This document shows, piece by piece, positions 15,001-26,230 of a stretch of 64,000 nucleotides of DNA. The DNA lies in the NCBI RefSeq assembly GCF_014805685.1, contig NC_060896.1, positions 11,763,889-11,827,888 on the forward strand, given 5' to 3'. Both the position numbers and the translations under genes were made by a program. Each line of letters opens with the position of its first letter. Position 1 is the stretch's first letter. Below the pieces are notes generated by a model that ran no database searches, was not told the origin of the DNA, and was given only the letters and a program-made list of their open reading frames with translations. The DNA is from Silurus meridionalis. Taxonomy: Eukaryota; Chordata; Actinopteri; Siluriformes; Siluridae.

Positions 15001-18000
15001 AGAACAAATAATTCTATTATTCAGCACATGGACTACAATTTGCTGCCTCTGACACAAGTTAGACACTGGTCCCTCTTGTTTTTAATTTGTATGCCAGAAA
15101 TTGAAGCAACCCAATACAACTCGTCCACCACCATTCCAAGATATTAAAATCTAGGCTGCCAACTCAGTACTGGATTTATAAATCCAATCTTTTTAGTTAA
15201 CAGATTATGTTGTATATGTAAATGCACGCACTTTCATTTGTTTATCACTAATTTAACTAAAACCTTCAACAATTCTTTAGATCCCTTTAGTGTTAAGTGT
15301 ATAATTTAGCTATTCATGATCTTAAATCAGATTAGGCTCAGTGTGTGGCTCAATACATTTAGCAGAGATGTGCATTGTGTTTAGAGATGTCTGTCCTGAA
15401 GGTGTGTGTGAGAATAAAGGACCAGTTGCATACTTAATAAGATTTATATTGACAGAGGCTTTCAGACCTTTCTCATGGCCTCAAGCTCTTTTTGCTTGTT
15501 CTCGTTGGCTGTCTGGAGTTCTTTCATCCTGAGTTCCAGTTGTTCTTGCTCGGCTTGTTGCTTCTGGCGCAACTCTCGTCGCTTTAGCCGAGCTTCATAA
15601 TGTGGAGCTGGATGGCCTATCTTCAGCAGAGAGATACATGTCTGAATGGCTTAGAGTCAAAGACAAAAAAAAGAAAACAGAAAGGAGAATATTATATACA
15701 GCATATAATATTACTGGTATATTGTAATTTTTATTTTATTTTATGTTTGTAACATTTAATTTATATGAAGTAACGAAGCAGTAAAGTCTACAGGTTCATA
15801 AGCAGCTATCTCAGTGGTGGGTTCTATATGCTTTATTAGAGTAACTTGATGTATTTTCCTACCTTGAATCCATTCCTGTTTTTTCTTTTTATCAGAAGCA
15901 CTGATCTCATAACTTTTGTCTGAGCACTTAATGAATAAAAGGCATTTCTTTCCCTCCTTATCTGGTAATGACTGTAGAAATGGCAGGAAAGTGATTCATC
16001 AGCAACACATCATGCAGGAAACGGAAGGAAATAGATTACCTAACATGCAGGAATTTATTTAGCATAATGCAACAGATTCACCATTTAACCACTCATTTGC
16101 ATTCCAGCTTTTAAACTGTGTTGTTTTTACTGGTGTTAGGCTTTAGTCTATATGACAATATGCAAATACAGGTGCATCTCAATAAATAAGAATGTCGTGG
16201 AAAAGTTCATTTATTTCAGTAACTCAACTCAAATTGTGAAACTCGCACACAGACTGAAGTCTTTGGTTCTTTTAATTGTAAAGATTTTGGCTTACATTTA
16301 ACAAAAACCCACCAATTCACGCTCTCAACAACTTTATAAGACCAATAAAAAATGTTTTGTAAATTGTTGGCCTTCTGGAAAGGATGCTGATTTACTGTGT
16401 ATTGACTCAATACTTGGTAGGGGCTCCTTTTGCTTTAATTACTGCCTCAGTTCGGCGTGGCATGGAGGTGATCAGTCTGTGGCACTGCTGAGGTGGTATG
16501 GAAGAACAGGTTTCTTTGACAGTGGCCGTCAGCGCATCTGCATTTTTTGGTCTCTTGTTTCTCATTTTCCTCTTGACAATACACCATAGATTCTATTTGA
16601 GGTTTAGGTCTGGTGAGTTTGCTGGCCAGTCAAGCACACCAACACCATGGTCATTTAACCAACTTTTTGTGCTTTTGGGAATTGGGCAGGTGCCAGATCC
16701 TGCTGGAAAATTAAACCACCATCTTTAAAAAGCTGGTCAGCAGAGGGAAGCATGAAGTGCTTTAAAATTTCTTGGTAAACGAATGCAGTGACTTTGGTTT
16801 TATATATATATAGAAGTTCACCCAAATTCTTGAATCGATTTTAACATGCTTGGATACAGCACTCTGTGAACAGCCAGCTTCTTTAGCAATGAATGTTTGT
16901 GGCTTACCCTCTTTGTGAAGGGTGTCAATGATTGTCTTCTGGACAACTGTCAGATCAGCAGACTTCCCCATGATTGTGTAGCCTAGTGAACCAAACCTAG
17001 AGGCCATTTTGAAGGCTCAGAAAACCTTTGCGTGTGTTTTGAGTTGATTAGCTGAATGGCATGTCACCATATAAAAATGTTTGAAATTTGTGGGATTTTG
17101 TTAAATGTGAGCCAAAATCATCTCAATTAAATGAACCAAAGAATAAAACTAATTCAGTCAGTGCACATTGAATTTATTTAAAACACAAGTTTTACAATTT
17201 AGGTTGAATTACTGAAAAAAATGAACTTTTCAACGACATCCAAATTTATTGAGATGCACCTGTATTAAATATACATCTATTTAAATAATGTTGCATTCTA
17301 TATCTGCATTACAAATCATCTATGGAATGTTATTGAAAGAAGAAGAATCCCATTTTCTAGGCTACCATAATGTAAAAAAATAGAAATACCACTTGCCTCA
17401 ACACAGCAGTTCCCATCTAGCAGTATTTCTCCTTTTTTCTCTGTCAGATCTTCACTTACATAGTATGAGATCGAATTGAGGCGAAGAAGAAACCACCGCT
17501 CAGTCCAGTTTTTCCGTTTGTGGCCTTTTTTCAGCAAATAGCCCTAAAAATGTCGAAGATTTGACCAAACTATCAATAGCTTCCTCATTACGAGAGACAG
17601 TCAAATATAAAGAGCTAATAAAAAGAGCATAGGGAATTTTGTGCTGCTTTGTAATTCTGTATCTAGTCTCTGTCTGTGGTGGTGCATCTGGCCTTGGCAA
17701 TGATCTCTTCCCCCTGTTCTGTGCATACCAATCTTCCAATCCAAAAGAAAACACCACTGGTATCAGAGAGTTCTATTGATACCACCTGCACTTTCTAAAA
17801 CATACTCACACCAAAGTCACTCACTGCACACCATGAAGAGTGTTGTGCAGGAACTACACGGTCAGCACATGCTTATAAAGTAGAACAAACCTTAATAGTA
17901 GGCTGATCAGCCAGTAACATCGGATTGAGGAAGCCTAGCATAAGTAGCTCAAGTAAAGTAAACCAATCAATGCTACAAAGACCTTCCTTGATGCACCATA

Positions 18001-20443
18001 TCAGACATTAAATACTTATGGTAAACATGAAACATATCTGTGGGGCTGAGACCTGTTTTAACACATCCATAATGAGTTCCTGGAAGACCTCACTGATGCC
18101 CATGGAGAGGGTCTGGCGGTCCATCCCTTTGCTGAAGTGACCCATGCCGACTAGCTCGATCAGCTCCCACACATTCAGGCACTGCTGTTTGAAGCTCAAC
18201 TGTGTCTTATAGTCCTCAAATTTCTCCTCGATCCAGCTGCCTCCCATCGCCTCTGTCAACTTGCGCAGAAAATACTCGATCTGTGGGATGAAAAAAGAAC
18301 GAAGGATGGTTAGTGTATTCATGAAACTCTGGCCATAAAGATTTTTGCAGTATTCAATACCGAAATATTTAATACAAAAACACAAATTTTGATGTTTGCC
18401 AAATTAATTCTATTAATGTATCATTGGGATTCAGAGAAAATCTGCAAAGCTGATAAAAATAATACAGTCACATGTCTATGACACATAATAAAAATAACAA
18501 TGGCAACACAAAAGGCCTCTCAGTCATAACGTACATCCTGGTGAGCATTACAGGAAGCTGAGTAGTTCCTTTTTGTTACTTCTTTATTATAATAGATACC
18601 ATGGCCTATATACACATGGCTTTAATATCATGTCACTGAAAGAGAAGTAAGAAGAATGAGTTAGGTGTAATAACATCAGTGAATAAATAATGTGTTCATT
18701 TTTCTTGTGAGAAATGTTAGGCAGCAAAGTCAATGCTATAGAGAATAAAGCATAGCAACATTTAAGGTTAATGTTAGCCTGTGGGTCATGTGGGTCACTA
18801 TATAATTATTACAACTGAAAAAAAAAAAAGATTTACAAGCCCCTGTTTTTACTCAACTGTGGCCATGAAAACTCCAGAACTATACTAGGCTTGCTGGAGG
18901 AAATGCCACTTCGTGTCACGGTGTTCCTCAATTTTACCCTGTCAAACTTTTTTTTAAATCGGGACACTTCCCACTTATTAGTTGCTTACATATCAACATT
19001 TCCAAACATGCTAGCTATATATATTATTAGTAGGTTTGCGTTTTCAGTTAAATAGACTAAACAATGTATCACACAGCTCTGCAACAATGTGTGTCTTACC
19101 TCCTCTGTGACCATAACCAAGGGGTATCGGTCCTCTGAGAGAAAATTAAATATGCACCAGATTTTAAATGCATCGTCATCAGAGATAAGTAGGTGACTTC
19201 TGTTGAGGTTTTTTCTGGCACACAGTGTCCAGCACATCCTGTTAAAGTCAACTCGATCAAAGTTGTCCTGGACCTGAAATAACAGAAAGAGAGGGAGAGC
19301 AACAAACACCTACACATTAATATCTATTACAAAATAAGCTGAAAAAGTGATTGGAACACACACAGTGCTGCTTGCTTTCCTCTGGCACAGGACCAGTGTT
19401 CCCAGGGATACCTCAGGAACACTAACCAAAGCTGCTAATAATAAAGAGCCATCCAGTGCCTAATTCACACAAGATTCTACTGGGAAGCAGGACAGTTCTA
19501 GGGCCTAACAACCATCCACAATCCAAACAAACTATTTAATGAAATACTGAGAGCCAACAAACATTTTAGTTAGAAGACATTACTATTTGTCCTTCATTGC
19601 TAATATAACCTAAAAATATCACAGAAGTAAAACTTCTCAAAATCATGACTAGTTCATTCCAACTCATAATGCCCCTGTGTACATAGCGAGCTCCATGAAG
19701 ATATTGTTTACATGGGTTGAAGTGGAAGATCTTAAGTGTCCTGCTATAGAGCTCTGACTTCTACCCTACTCGTGTTATCTGGAATGCTGACTGCACCCTA
19801 GTCCCAAATCTCCTGAACCACACTTCAAAATATGTTGGTACATCTGCTCAGAGGAGTGGAGCTCAGTGTAACAGGACTAACTTTTGAATGCAAGTAAACA
19901 TTTCAACATTCAACATGTTGAAGAGTGTATACGAAGCTTATAGTCAGGTGTACACAAACTTTTTGTCTATATAGTTTATATAGCCAGCAAGTGACCTGGC
20001 TAAATACCCCCAAAGTGTGAATGGTTATGTAAATCTTTTGTTTGTGCACATGGTCTTTATACATGGATTGGCATCCCATCCAGAGTGTGTTCCTGCCTTC
20101 CGTCTAGTGTTCCCTGGATAGGCTCCAGATAAACCACAACCTTCTCCAAGAAAATGTGTGTACTGAATATGAATGAATGGATGTACCTTTTAACGTCATA
20201 CAAAGGGCCTAATCCCAAAGCCCACCACTGTAGATAGAGTTACAGAAAATGAAAGCAAAAATGACAATAACACTAGATGCAAGGCAGGAACACACTCTAA
20301 TCAGAACACAATCTATCCTAGAGCTCACACATCTACCTGCACCACCATGCATTGTTAATTTTTACACAATATGGGGTAGTTTTTCCAGTTACTGCTTCCT
20401 TTCATGTGTATGAGTTACACTGAATTAGCATGGCTTCCACTTC

Positions 20444-20541
<98 letters not shown>

Positions 20542-22100
20542 TATATATATATATATATACAGTATATATATACATACACAGAGACATTTAGCCTGCAAAA
20601 ATATCTCTACTTGGTGTTCTGAGAAGGTAAACATCAATACTCGCTATCGTTAGCCATCAATCTTGTTTTTAAGCTATTCGTTCTTTCCCGCTTGCTGCAA
20701 TTTCAGTCCAAAATGTTGCATTATCATTTGAAGCTCACTATTGTACAACAGAACTAGTAGCCTCTCAGGAAGTTTTCTGTGAAAGTATAGTTAAAGCTTT
20801 ACATCCTCTGACAAAGCACCTAAACCAATTTCTTTTCATGAGAAAATTATCGCAAATTATCACTTAAACAAAGCATCATGAACTCAGCAAAAGCTGAAGG
20901 CAATAAATAGTGTTGGAAAGCTTTGCAGGGCAGAATGATATCTCAAAGTGACAAAAAGGTGTCCTTGGGTTTTACAGCAATTTCTGATGACCGAACGATA
21001 TCTGTGCAAACTTATGTGAATTTGTAGATGGCATTTCTGTATCAGTTTATGGCTATTTTTAGCTGTCAAAACAAGCTTAGTTTTCAAATAAATATGCATG
21101 TACAAATGCAGCCTCACCACAATCCATCAACGTACAGCAGGGTTTGTTTTGAAAAAGCAGCTATTTTTTGTTGCAAAAGTGTGCACTAGTTTACGTCACA
21201 CACACCTCCCATTTAGTTTTGTGCACTGGGAGACTACACAATAGGAGCCTTGTGGAGGCCTGAACGGTCACGACTGCTGCTGGGCTGCAGAGAAAACTGT
21301 CTATTTGCATTCTACAGAGCTGAGAGGCAGTGAGATTTGTAAACAGGCCTTATCACCAGAAGCAGACATAAGATGCAATTCTATCCACAATCATATACAA
21401 TTCTTTAAAAGTGTTCCAGCTTAATGACAAACATTTTTTAACATTTTTATTGGCCAAACGATAATTAAGCTCAAGCCCAAAGAGTTTTTGCATGAAGTAG
21501 GTTAAATTGTTCACCACAATGCCAACATTGTACACATGGTACTCAGTGGCAATGCTTTTAAAAAGCACTGCTCTATTTTAAGTTTGCCTTTGTGTATCAG
21601 CCCTGCTCTTTCACCCTCTGACCTCATGGTAGTTTATTAACAATGCATTCCAGGATCTGAGACAAATGTTGTAGTGGAATATGTACTATGTTTCACATCT
21701 GACCTACAAAACGGAAATCTACAGTTAGATGGCAACGTTGTTAAACCAGGAAATTAACCACATGCACTGATAGAAACCATGTGCTGTGCATGTCAAGAGC
21801 ATGCACATACTGTGGATGTTATAATAATGGAAAGAAAACACAGGAGGCATGAAAGTGGAGATTATTTATACAAACACTGTAAGTGGTTCAGTGATAATGG
21901 CATAAAAAAAATTGTACCGTATGAAAGCAGGCACATCACTGAATCACAAAAACATAGAAAAGTCCAGAGGTTAGTTTTCTATGTAACTTGTGTCTGTAAT
22001 GTGGCAGACCGTAGTCTTTTTTTTTAGCTGACTCGTTTGAAATGTATAAGGAAAGAGAGAATGCAAGCATGACAAAGCTGAAAAAGGAAGGAAGCAAGGA

Positions 22101-22151
<51 letters not shown>

Positions 22152-24871
22152 TGGTGAGTCATTTGGTACAATCAAACTACAGATTGAGTGAGCAGACTTG
22201 ACTGTGAGTCAAGCTTATGGTAAGAAAAAGGGAAAGGCGGATCTCAAAGGGAGTGAGACAAGTTGGGGGTTTATGGTGAAACACTAGAACACACTATAGA
22301 AATACTGTGAGCTCACAAACTAAGCAATAGCTTTAAATAAAAAAAATTAGCCACCTAATTGCACATAAAACTCTTCGAGTGCCAGCACCAAAATGATGGT
22401 GGTCCCACTGTAGTTACCAAATAATCCATTGTAATTATTAAATAATATGCTTAACAATAACTGAATAGTAAGCCTGAAGTTTATAGTTGAATAGAATTTA
22501 GACTAATGTAAAACAAAGGTTTATCTTCCAAAAAGATTAAGATGTAAGAACATTACAATGCTCAACTCATTTTCCAGGATCCTACAATAAGTTTGTGTTG
22601 TGAAATATAGTGTTTAAGTAATCTGCTTCCTCTTTCACAATGATGGAAGAAACAACCAGTACTGCTTAAAAAAACATTCGCCACAACTATCCCTATATAG
22701 AATGTAACTTCAAACTTAAACATCTTTATGATAATACAACTACATTCCGTAGTTATAAGCGTTGTGTTCGAGTTCATATATCCACATCCCAATAAACTGA
22801 CATCAGTAACTTTTCCTGAGGTCTTCCAATTCTACCTATACTCAGCACAAGGAGCTCACCTTGTCCAGGATGAATCGGTTCAGGTATGGCATGTATCCCT
22901 GAGTGGAGACTGGTCCCTCATCATCATCTCTGAAGTGCTCCTCCAGAGCCACTGGATCATGAGGAATCTTCATCACAGTGCACAAGCTATGAGAAAGCAC
23001 CTGAAAACAACAAAAAATGAACAACTCTGACTTCTTGTGTATGCTGATATAACATAATTTATAGTTTCTTAGCATTAATCCTACTTTTTTACATGATTAA
23101 AACATAAATATTATAAAGGTTTTGTAGACATGAAGCTTTAAAAAAACAGGTTTTATTCCTGACATAAACTACTTACTGTATATACACATAAGAACATACA
23201 GAAAAACAGACATTTTTAAATAGCCAAAGGTTACAAAACTGTAATCTTGCTAATACATATTTTTTTCCAAATAGTAAGCCTTGTAAACGGAAAGGTTTTG
23301 CTTGTCTTTTGTTTAGTTCTTACAGTTATTTTGTCCTTTTGTGTTAATTTCTTCCAAATGCATTGAAAAGGATTGATAAAGTAATCCACCTTGTTCCTGT
23401 TTATTACACTTATGTTTGCGTTTAATGTCGGCCTTGCAGGTTTCCAAGATTGTGTCAAAAAAACAAATAAAAAACATTAACCATGATAAATAAATTAGCT
23501 CCAATTGAAGAGTTGTTATCCTTTACTCAATAGTCAGAACTGAAGCTACTGTCTGAGTTAGGAAGAAATCAGCCCCAGCCCCACATGTCTAGTGAAGGAG
23601 GAATAAAGTGTACATTATGACACTTCTTTCTGGGTTTATTATGGATACAGTAATTATAAAATACTGAATATATGTTTAAAAAAAAAAAGATAGTAGCCAA
23701 TGTGAGCCTCAAAATGACAACATTAAATTGTAAATATAAACAATAAAAATAAATGTTTTACTTTAAAAAATACTTTAGAACTAATGGGAGCAAAACCCGG
23801 CTGGTGTTCAATAACTCACTTATATTTCATTTGCACGCTTCTGGATGGATTGTTAAAGTTGCAATAAGGCTTGAAGAGGAATTTGAAAATGAAAATTTAA
23901 TCCGTGGCACTATAATTCTGAAATATCACTATCAAAAGTAAAGCTTTGTTTGCTTCAACTTGCATTGACACATGCTAGTAAAAGTTTTTCATTGATGAAT
24001 CATACCAAATTGATGTTTTAACCAATTGGTACTTCTGTTCCTTATGTTTATATGGATTTTTAAAGAAATATGTTTTGAATCTGGTAATAATTCACACTAA
24101 TTTTGTCACTAGGTTAAGGTAATAGTACTATAATTATTCTTTGGGATCTATTTAAGCACATCTCACACACCTAAACACAAAGAATGACTTGAAGGAATGA
24201 AACATTTTGTTTGATTGTTTATTTGTTGTTTTCCACAGTGGGAATGAGGGTCTAATCTGTCCTCACAGCATCAAAAAAAACCTCTTTAAACCAGAATATT
24301 ACAAAAAACACACAAGCAACCACTAACTCTTTCCTATGAGGACCCAAGACTGTATAGTCCACATATGTGAGTATTTCTTTAGTGCTTTTTGCAATCTATC
24401 AATTTTTGAAATCAACTATATAATGACTGAATGGTAGCCATTTTATTCTTAGGACAACTCACATTTTTATTCACCACATCAGGCTATTAAAAAGGGTTCA
24501 GGACATGACATCGTGTTACTTTATACCGCAAAACCAAGCCACAGCAGAACATTAGTGCAGTTTTACGCACGCGCCCAATTCACTCCTGCGTCTCCGGTTC
24601 AAAGAGCGTCTTTATAATGTTAAGAAAATCTCTTGGTGCAACTTATAAATGGTACAATAACAATAGATAATGAACTAGATAATAATGTACATTGAGTCGT
24701 TAGATAATTGTTTGATTAACTAAATATATCAAATATCGTGCTACGAAATGTTCCGTCTTTAGACACGACCAATACCTTTAACTGAGACTTTGACACTTTG
24801 CCACTCTTGTCCAAATCCAGCGCTGTGAAGGCATGCCATATCGACTTGAGAAGTTCTTCCCTTAGTCCCAT
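5333..24871 (-). CDS. swap70: SWAP70, switch-associated protein 70
   Basis: Twelve coding exons on the minus strand: 24776-24871, 22860-23000, 19100-19273, 18053-18280, 17397-17543, 15863-15971, 15468-15649, 12408-12515, 10050-10216, 6294-6492, 5693-5789, 5333-5451. They sum to 1767 bases, giving 588 aa against about 585 in human, and all phases close. The product is a PIP3-responsive Rac guanine-exchange and actin-binding protein of membrane ruffles and B cells. An EF-hand-like N-terminus ([19 protein letters not shown]) leads to a PH domain from about residue 214 ([16 protein letters not shown], then [15 protein letters not shown]). A long coiled coil covers about 315-540, and the C-terminus carries [14 protein letters not shown] and [11 protein letters not shown]. 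The start has a family-typical MG and sits under a CpG-rich 5' region. Oddities: the intron after exon 5 begins GCAAGT (GC-AG type), the donors after exons 7 and 8 are weak (GTCTGA, GTTTTT), and several introns hold transposons. The gene is intact; which of the two teleost paralogues it is was not decided. Confidence 0.97.
6768..6834. repeat. (TA)n microsatellite
   Basis: Perfect TA tract in the SWAP70 intron between exons 9 and 10 of the coding set. It gives spurious Tyr-Ile frames. Confidence 0.97.
6837..7410. mobile_element. Possible hAT-type DNA transposon fragment
   Basis: Starting directly after the TA tract, 'cagtggtgggcgg' resembles a hAT terminal repeat, and the following sequence ('agcaaagccttctctgctggcc') is of a kind I associate with dispersed fish elements. 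No matching inverted end, target duplication or transposase frame was found, so both the right boundary and the class are tentative. Confidence 0.35.
7646..7890. repeat. Two (TA)n tracts
   Basis: Short TA tracts at about 7646-7670 and 7859-7890 (with another short one near 7681), separated by AT-rich intron sequence of SWAP70. Confidence 0.85.
8981..9041. repeat. (TA)n microsatellite at a LINE boundary
   Basis: A TA tract of about 60 bases directly precedes the Rex1-like LINE fragment that starts near 9055. Confidence 0.95.
9055..9886 (+). mobile_element. Rex1-like non-LTR retrotransposon, 5'-truncated
   Basis: Translation gives the end of a reverse transcriptase and the C-terminal region of a [15 protein letters not shown], then [39 protein letters not shown] and [12 protein letters not shown]. 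The frame is broken several times, so it is dead. The 3' end is 'aataaagctatttctgattctgatt', a tail typical of fish Rex1/L2-like LINEs. The element is split by the SINE at 9509-9736. It lies antisense to SWAP70 in the intron between coding exons 9 and 10. Confidence 0.8.
9509..9736 (+). mobile_element. tRNA-Glu-derived SINE, copy 1
   Basis: The 5' part reads as a tRNA-Glu(CTC) with the anticodon region gcactCTCaccgc and a perfect B box (gggttcgatcccc). It is followed by a SINE body and the tail 'ctgtggcgacccctaacg'. A perfect 17-base target duplication (actaagtcttaacaatt) flanks it at 9492-9508 and 9737-9753. It sits inside the Rex1-like LINE. The same family recurs at 60963-61207. It is not a functional tRNA gene, because the tRNA-like part runs into the repeat body and both copies carry target duplications. 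Confidence 0.93.
9888..10034 (+). mobile_element. One-ended Tc1 relic next to SWAP70 exon 9
   Basis: The sequence from 'caggtgaatcttaataaatt' onward matches the left end of the Tc1 element at 16169-17262 (caggtgcatctcaataaat..., aaaagttcatttatttcagt, acagactgaagt). Only this end is present, and it stops about 15 bases from the exon 9 border at 10050. It is part of the nested cluster with the LINE and SINE to its left. Confidence 0.85.
16169..17262 (-). mobile_element. Tc1/mariner element with internally deleted transposase
   Basis: Terminal inverted repeats begin caggtgcatctcaataaat at 16169 and end attgagatgcacctg at 17262, with TA on each side. On the minus strand from 17007 the N-terminal DNA-binding part of a Tc1 transposase can be read ([20 protein letters not shown], then [17 protein letters not shown]). 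After a deletion near 16800, C-terminal transposase sequence follows in broken frames down to about 16410. The catalytic core is missing, so it cannot move by itself. It lies in the SWAP70 intron between coding exons 5 and 6, in the same orientation as the gene. Confidence 0.88.
19650..19985. mobile_element. Second copy of the 2.8 kb dispersed repeat
   Basis: Shares 'gtttacatgggttgaagtgg', 'agagctctgac' and 'agaggagtgga' with the copy at 2806-3300 and ends in a Tc1-like 'ttttgtctatatagt'. It has no coding capacity. It lies in the SWAP70 intron between coding exons 2 and 3. Confidence 0.5.
20060..20180. repeat. Common fish dispersed repeat ending in (GAAT)n
   Basis: The text 'ggattggcatcccatccaga' through 'gttccctggataggctccag' to 'gaatgaatggatg' matches a very common teleost repeat tail. 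A related stretch is seen at 56221-56350. Confidence 0.6.
20447..20575. repeat. Compound (CT)n-(TA)n microsatellite
   Basis: About 50 bases of CT repeat run into TA repeats interrupted by 'cagta'. Open frames through it on both strands are artefacts. Confidence 0.97.
22096..22151. repeat. (AAAG)n microsatellite
   Basis: Thirteen or so GAAA units in the SWAP70 intron between coding exons 2 and 3. Confidence 0.95.
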
Positions 24872-24955
24872 CTCGAGAGACAGCCTGGCTGAGGCACGAC
24901 GCACTGGTGCTCTGCACAGAGAGAGGATTCCGCTCACACGGAGGGTCGGGCGAGT

Positions 24956-24965
24956 GTCACGTGAC
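24956..24965. promoter_or_regulatory. Palindromic E-box (CLEAR/USF type) upstream of SWAP70
   Basis: GTCACGTGAC, a perfect ten-base palindrome, lies 85 bases upstream of the SWAP70 start codon in a CpG-rich stretch. This is the consensus bound by TFEB/TFE3 and also suits USF factors. Binding is inferred from the motif only. Confidence 0.45.
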
Positions 24966-25929
24966 TGCGCTGGCCGACCCGCTGAGCAGCCTCAGTTCAG
25001 CCACAGCAGCTCGAAGTGGCACAAAAAAAGCCTCTTAAAAGTGGACGCTGCACATGATAAAACCATCCGATCTAACCTTTCGATCTTTCCACTTTGCTAG
25101 TCTGTAAATGCAACTGAAAAATCCACTCTGGACGACATCTCAGTATAGTCTCATACTGCCATCAATAATGTCTGATCCACATTTCACTAAACATCGTCAG
25201 CATTTTTTAGCTGACTATAGATTTTAACTTCTGCTTTCGCCTACTTTTCTTATATTATTCAAAGTGCCTGTCTTTATTATCGCTTTATAGACAGAAAGAT
25301 GCAGCAGCGCTTTAATCCTTCAATCGGTCCAACTCTCTCTCCTTCTCCTTGTCTATAAACTAAATACTATCTAACCGAGCTGCATCCCTTTACTAAACTT
25401 GTGTAATTGTCCTGCTAAAACCTCAGCATAACATTCAACATCTAACTTATTACAGGAATAATGAAAATACAGCACCATCTAAAGCATTAGCACCAAAATA
25501 ACGTGCATCGAATATTTCAATCTAATTGTGTAATGTGTTTCAGAAGGAAGTTTACTCTTAATCAGGTTATTATAGTTAACTGGTTAAATAACAAAATAAT
25601 AGCTGACCAATAACAGATGACCATGATAAAAGCTGCTTTACCATTTTCACAGTGTGATCACACTAGGCTGCTTTCTCACAGTGGTATAAAATATAAAATA
25701 TAAGATGTAGTATCATTATTATCATTATAATTCAATCTGGGATGCTTCTTTGCAGTGGAACTTTGAAAAGCACTTCTAAATGAAAAGCTATTAAATAGTG
25801 TATTATTAGTGTATTAGTATTGCACAATACACACTGACTAAATTATTTAGAAAAAAAAAACAGCTATGCAGTTATTTATTCGTGCAATTACCTTAACATA
25901 CATGTGGAATCAGTGCAATGCAGAAATTA

Positions 25930-26230
25930 ATGTAGATACAGGCCAAACAATGTAAATACCAAATCACCAAATCTGGACAACTGGAAAAGACTGGACAAAC
26001 AAAAAGTCACACAGGTTGAAGTCAGAATTTGGTGCCAACAGCAAGATTTCATGGACTCAATCTGCCTTGTGTTAACAGTCCATGCTGGTGGAGAAGGTGC
26101 AATTGTTAATGGAATGTTTTTCCCAGATTTTGGCCACCTCACAACAATCATTGATTGATGTCATTGACAACATGAACCAGCATTTCAAAGGAATGTTTGC
26201 AACATCTTGTGGAATCCACACACCAAAATA
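25930..26230. mobile_element. Tc1 transposase relic
   Basis: Phrases such as 'caacatgaaccagcatttca' and 'catcttgtggaatccacac' resemble the 3' part of a fish Tc1 transposase gene. No open frame or terminal repeats remain. Confidence 0.5.

Noticed and set aside
20404..20637. Small frames on both strands
   Set aside because: Generated by the CT/TA compound microsatellite.
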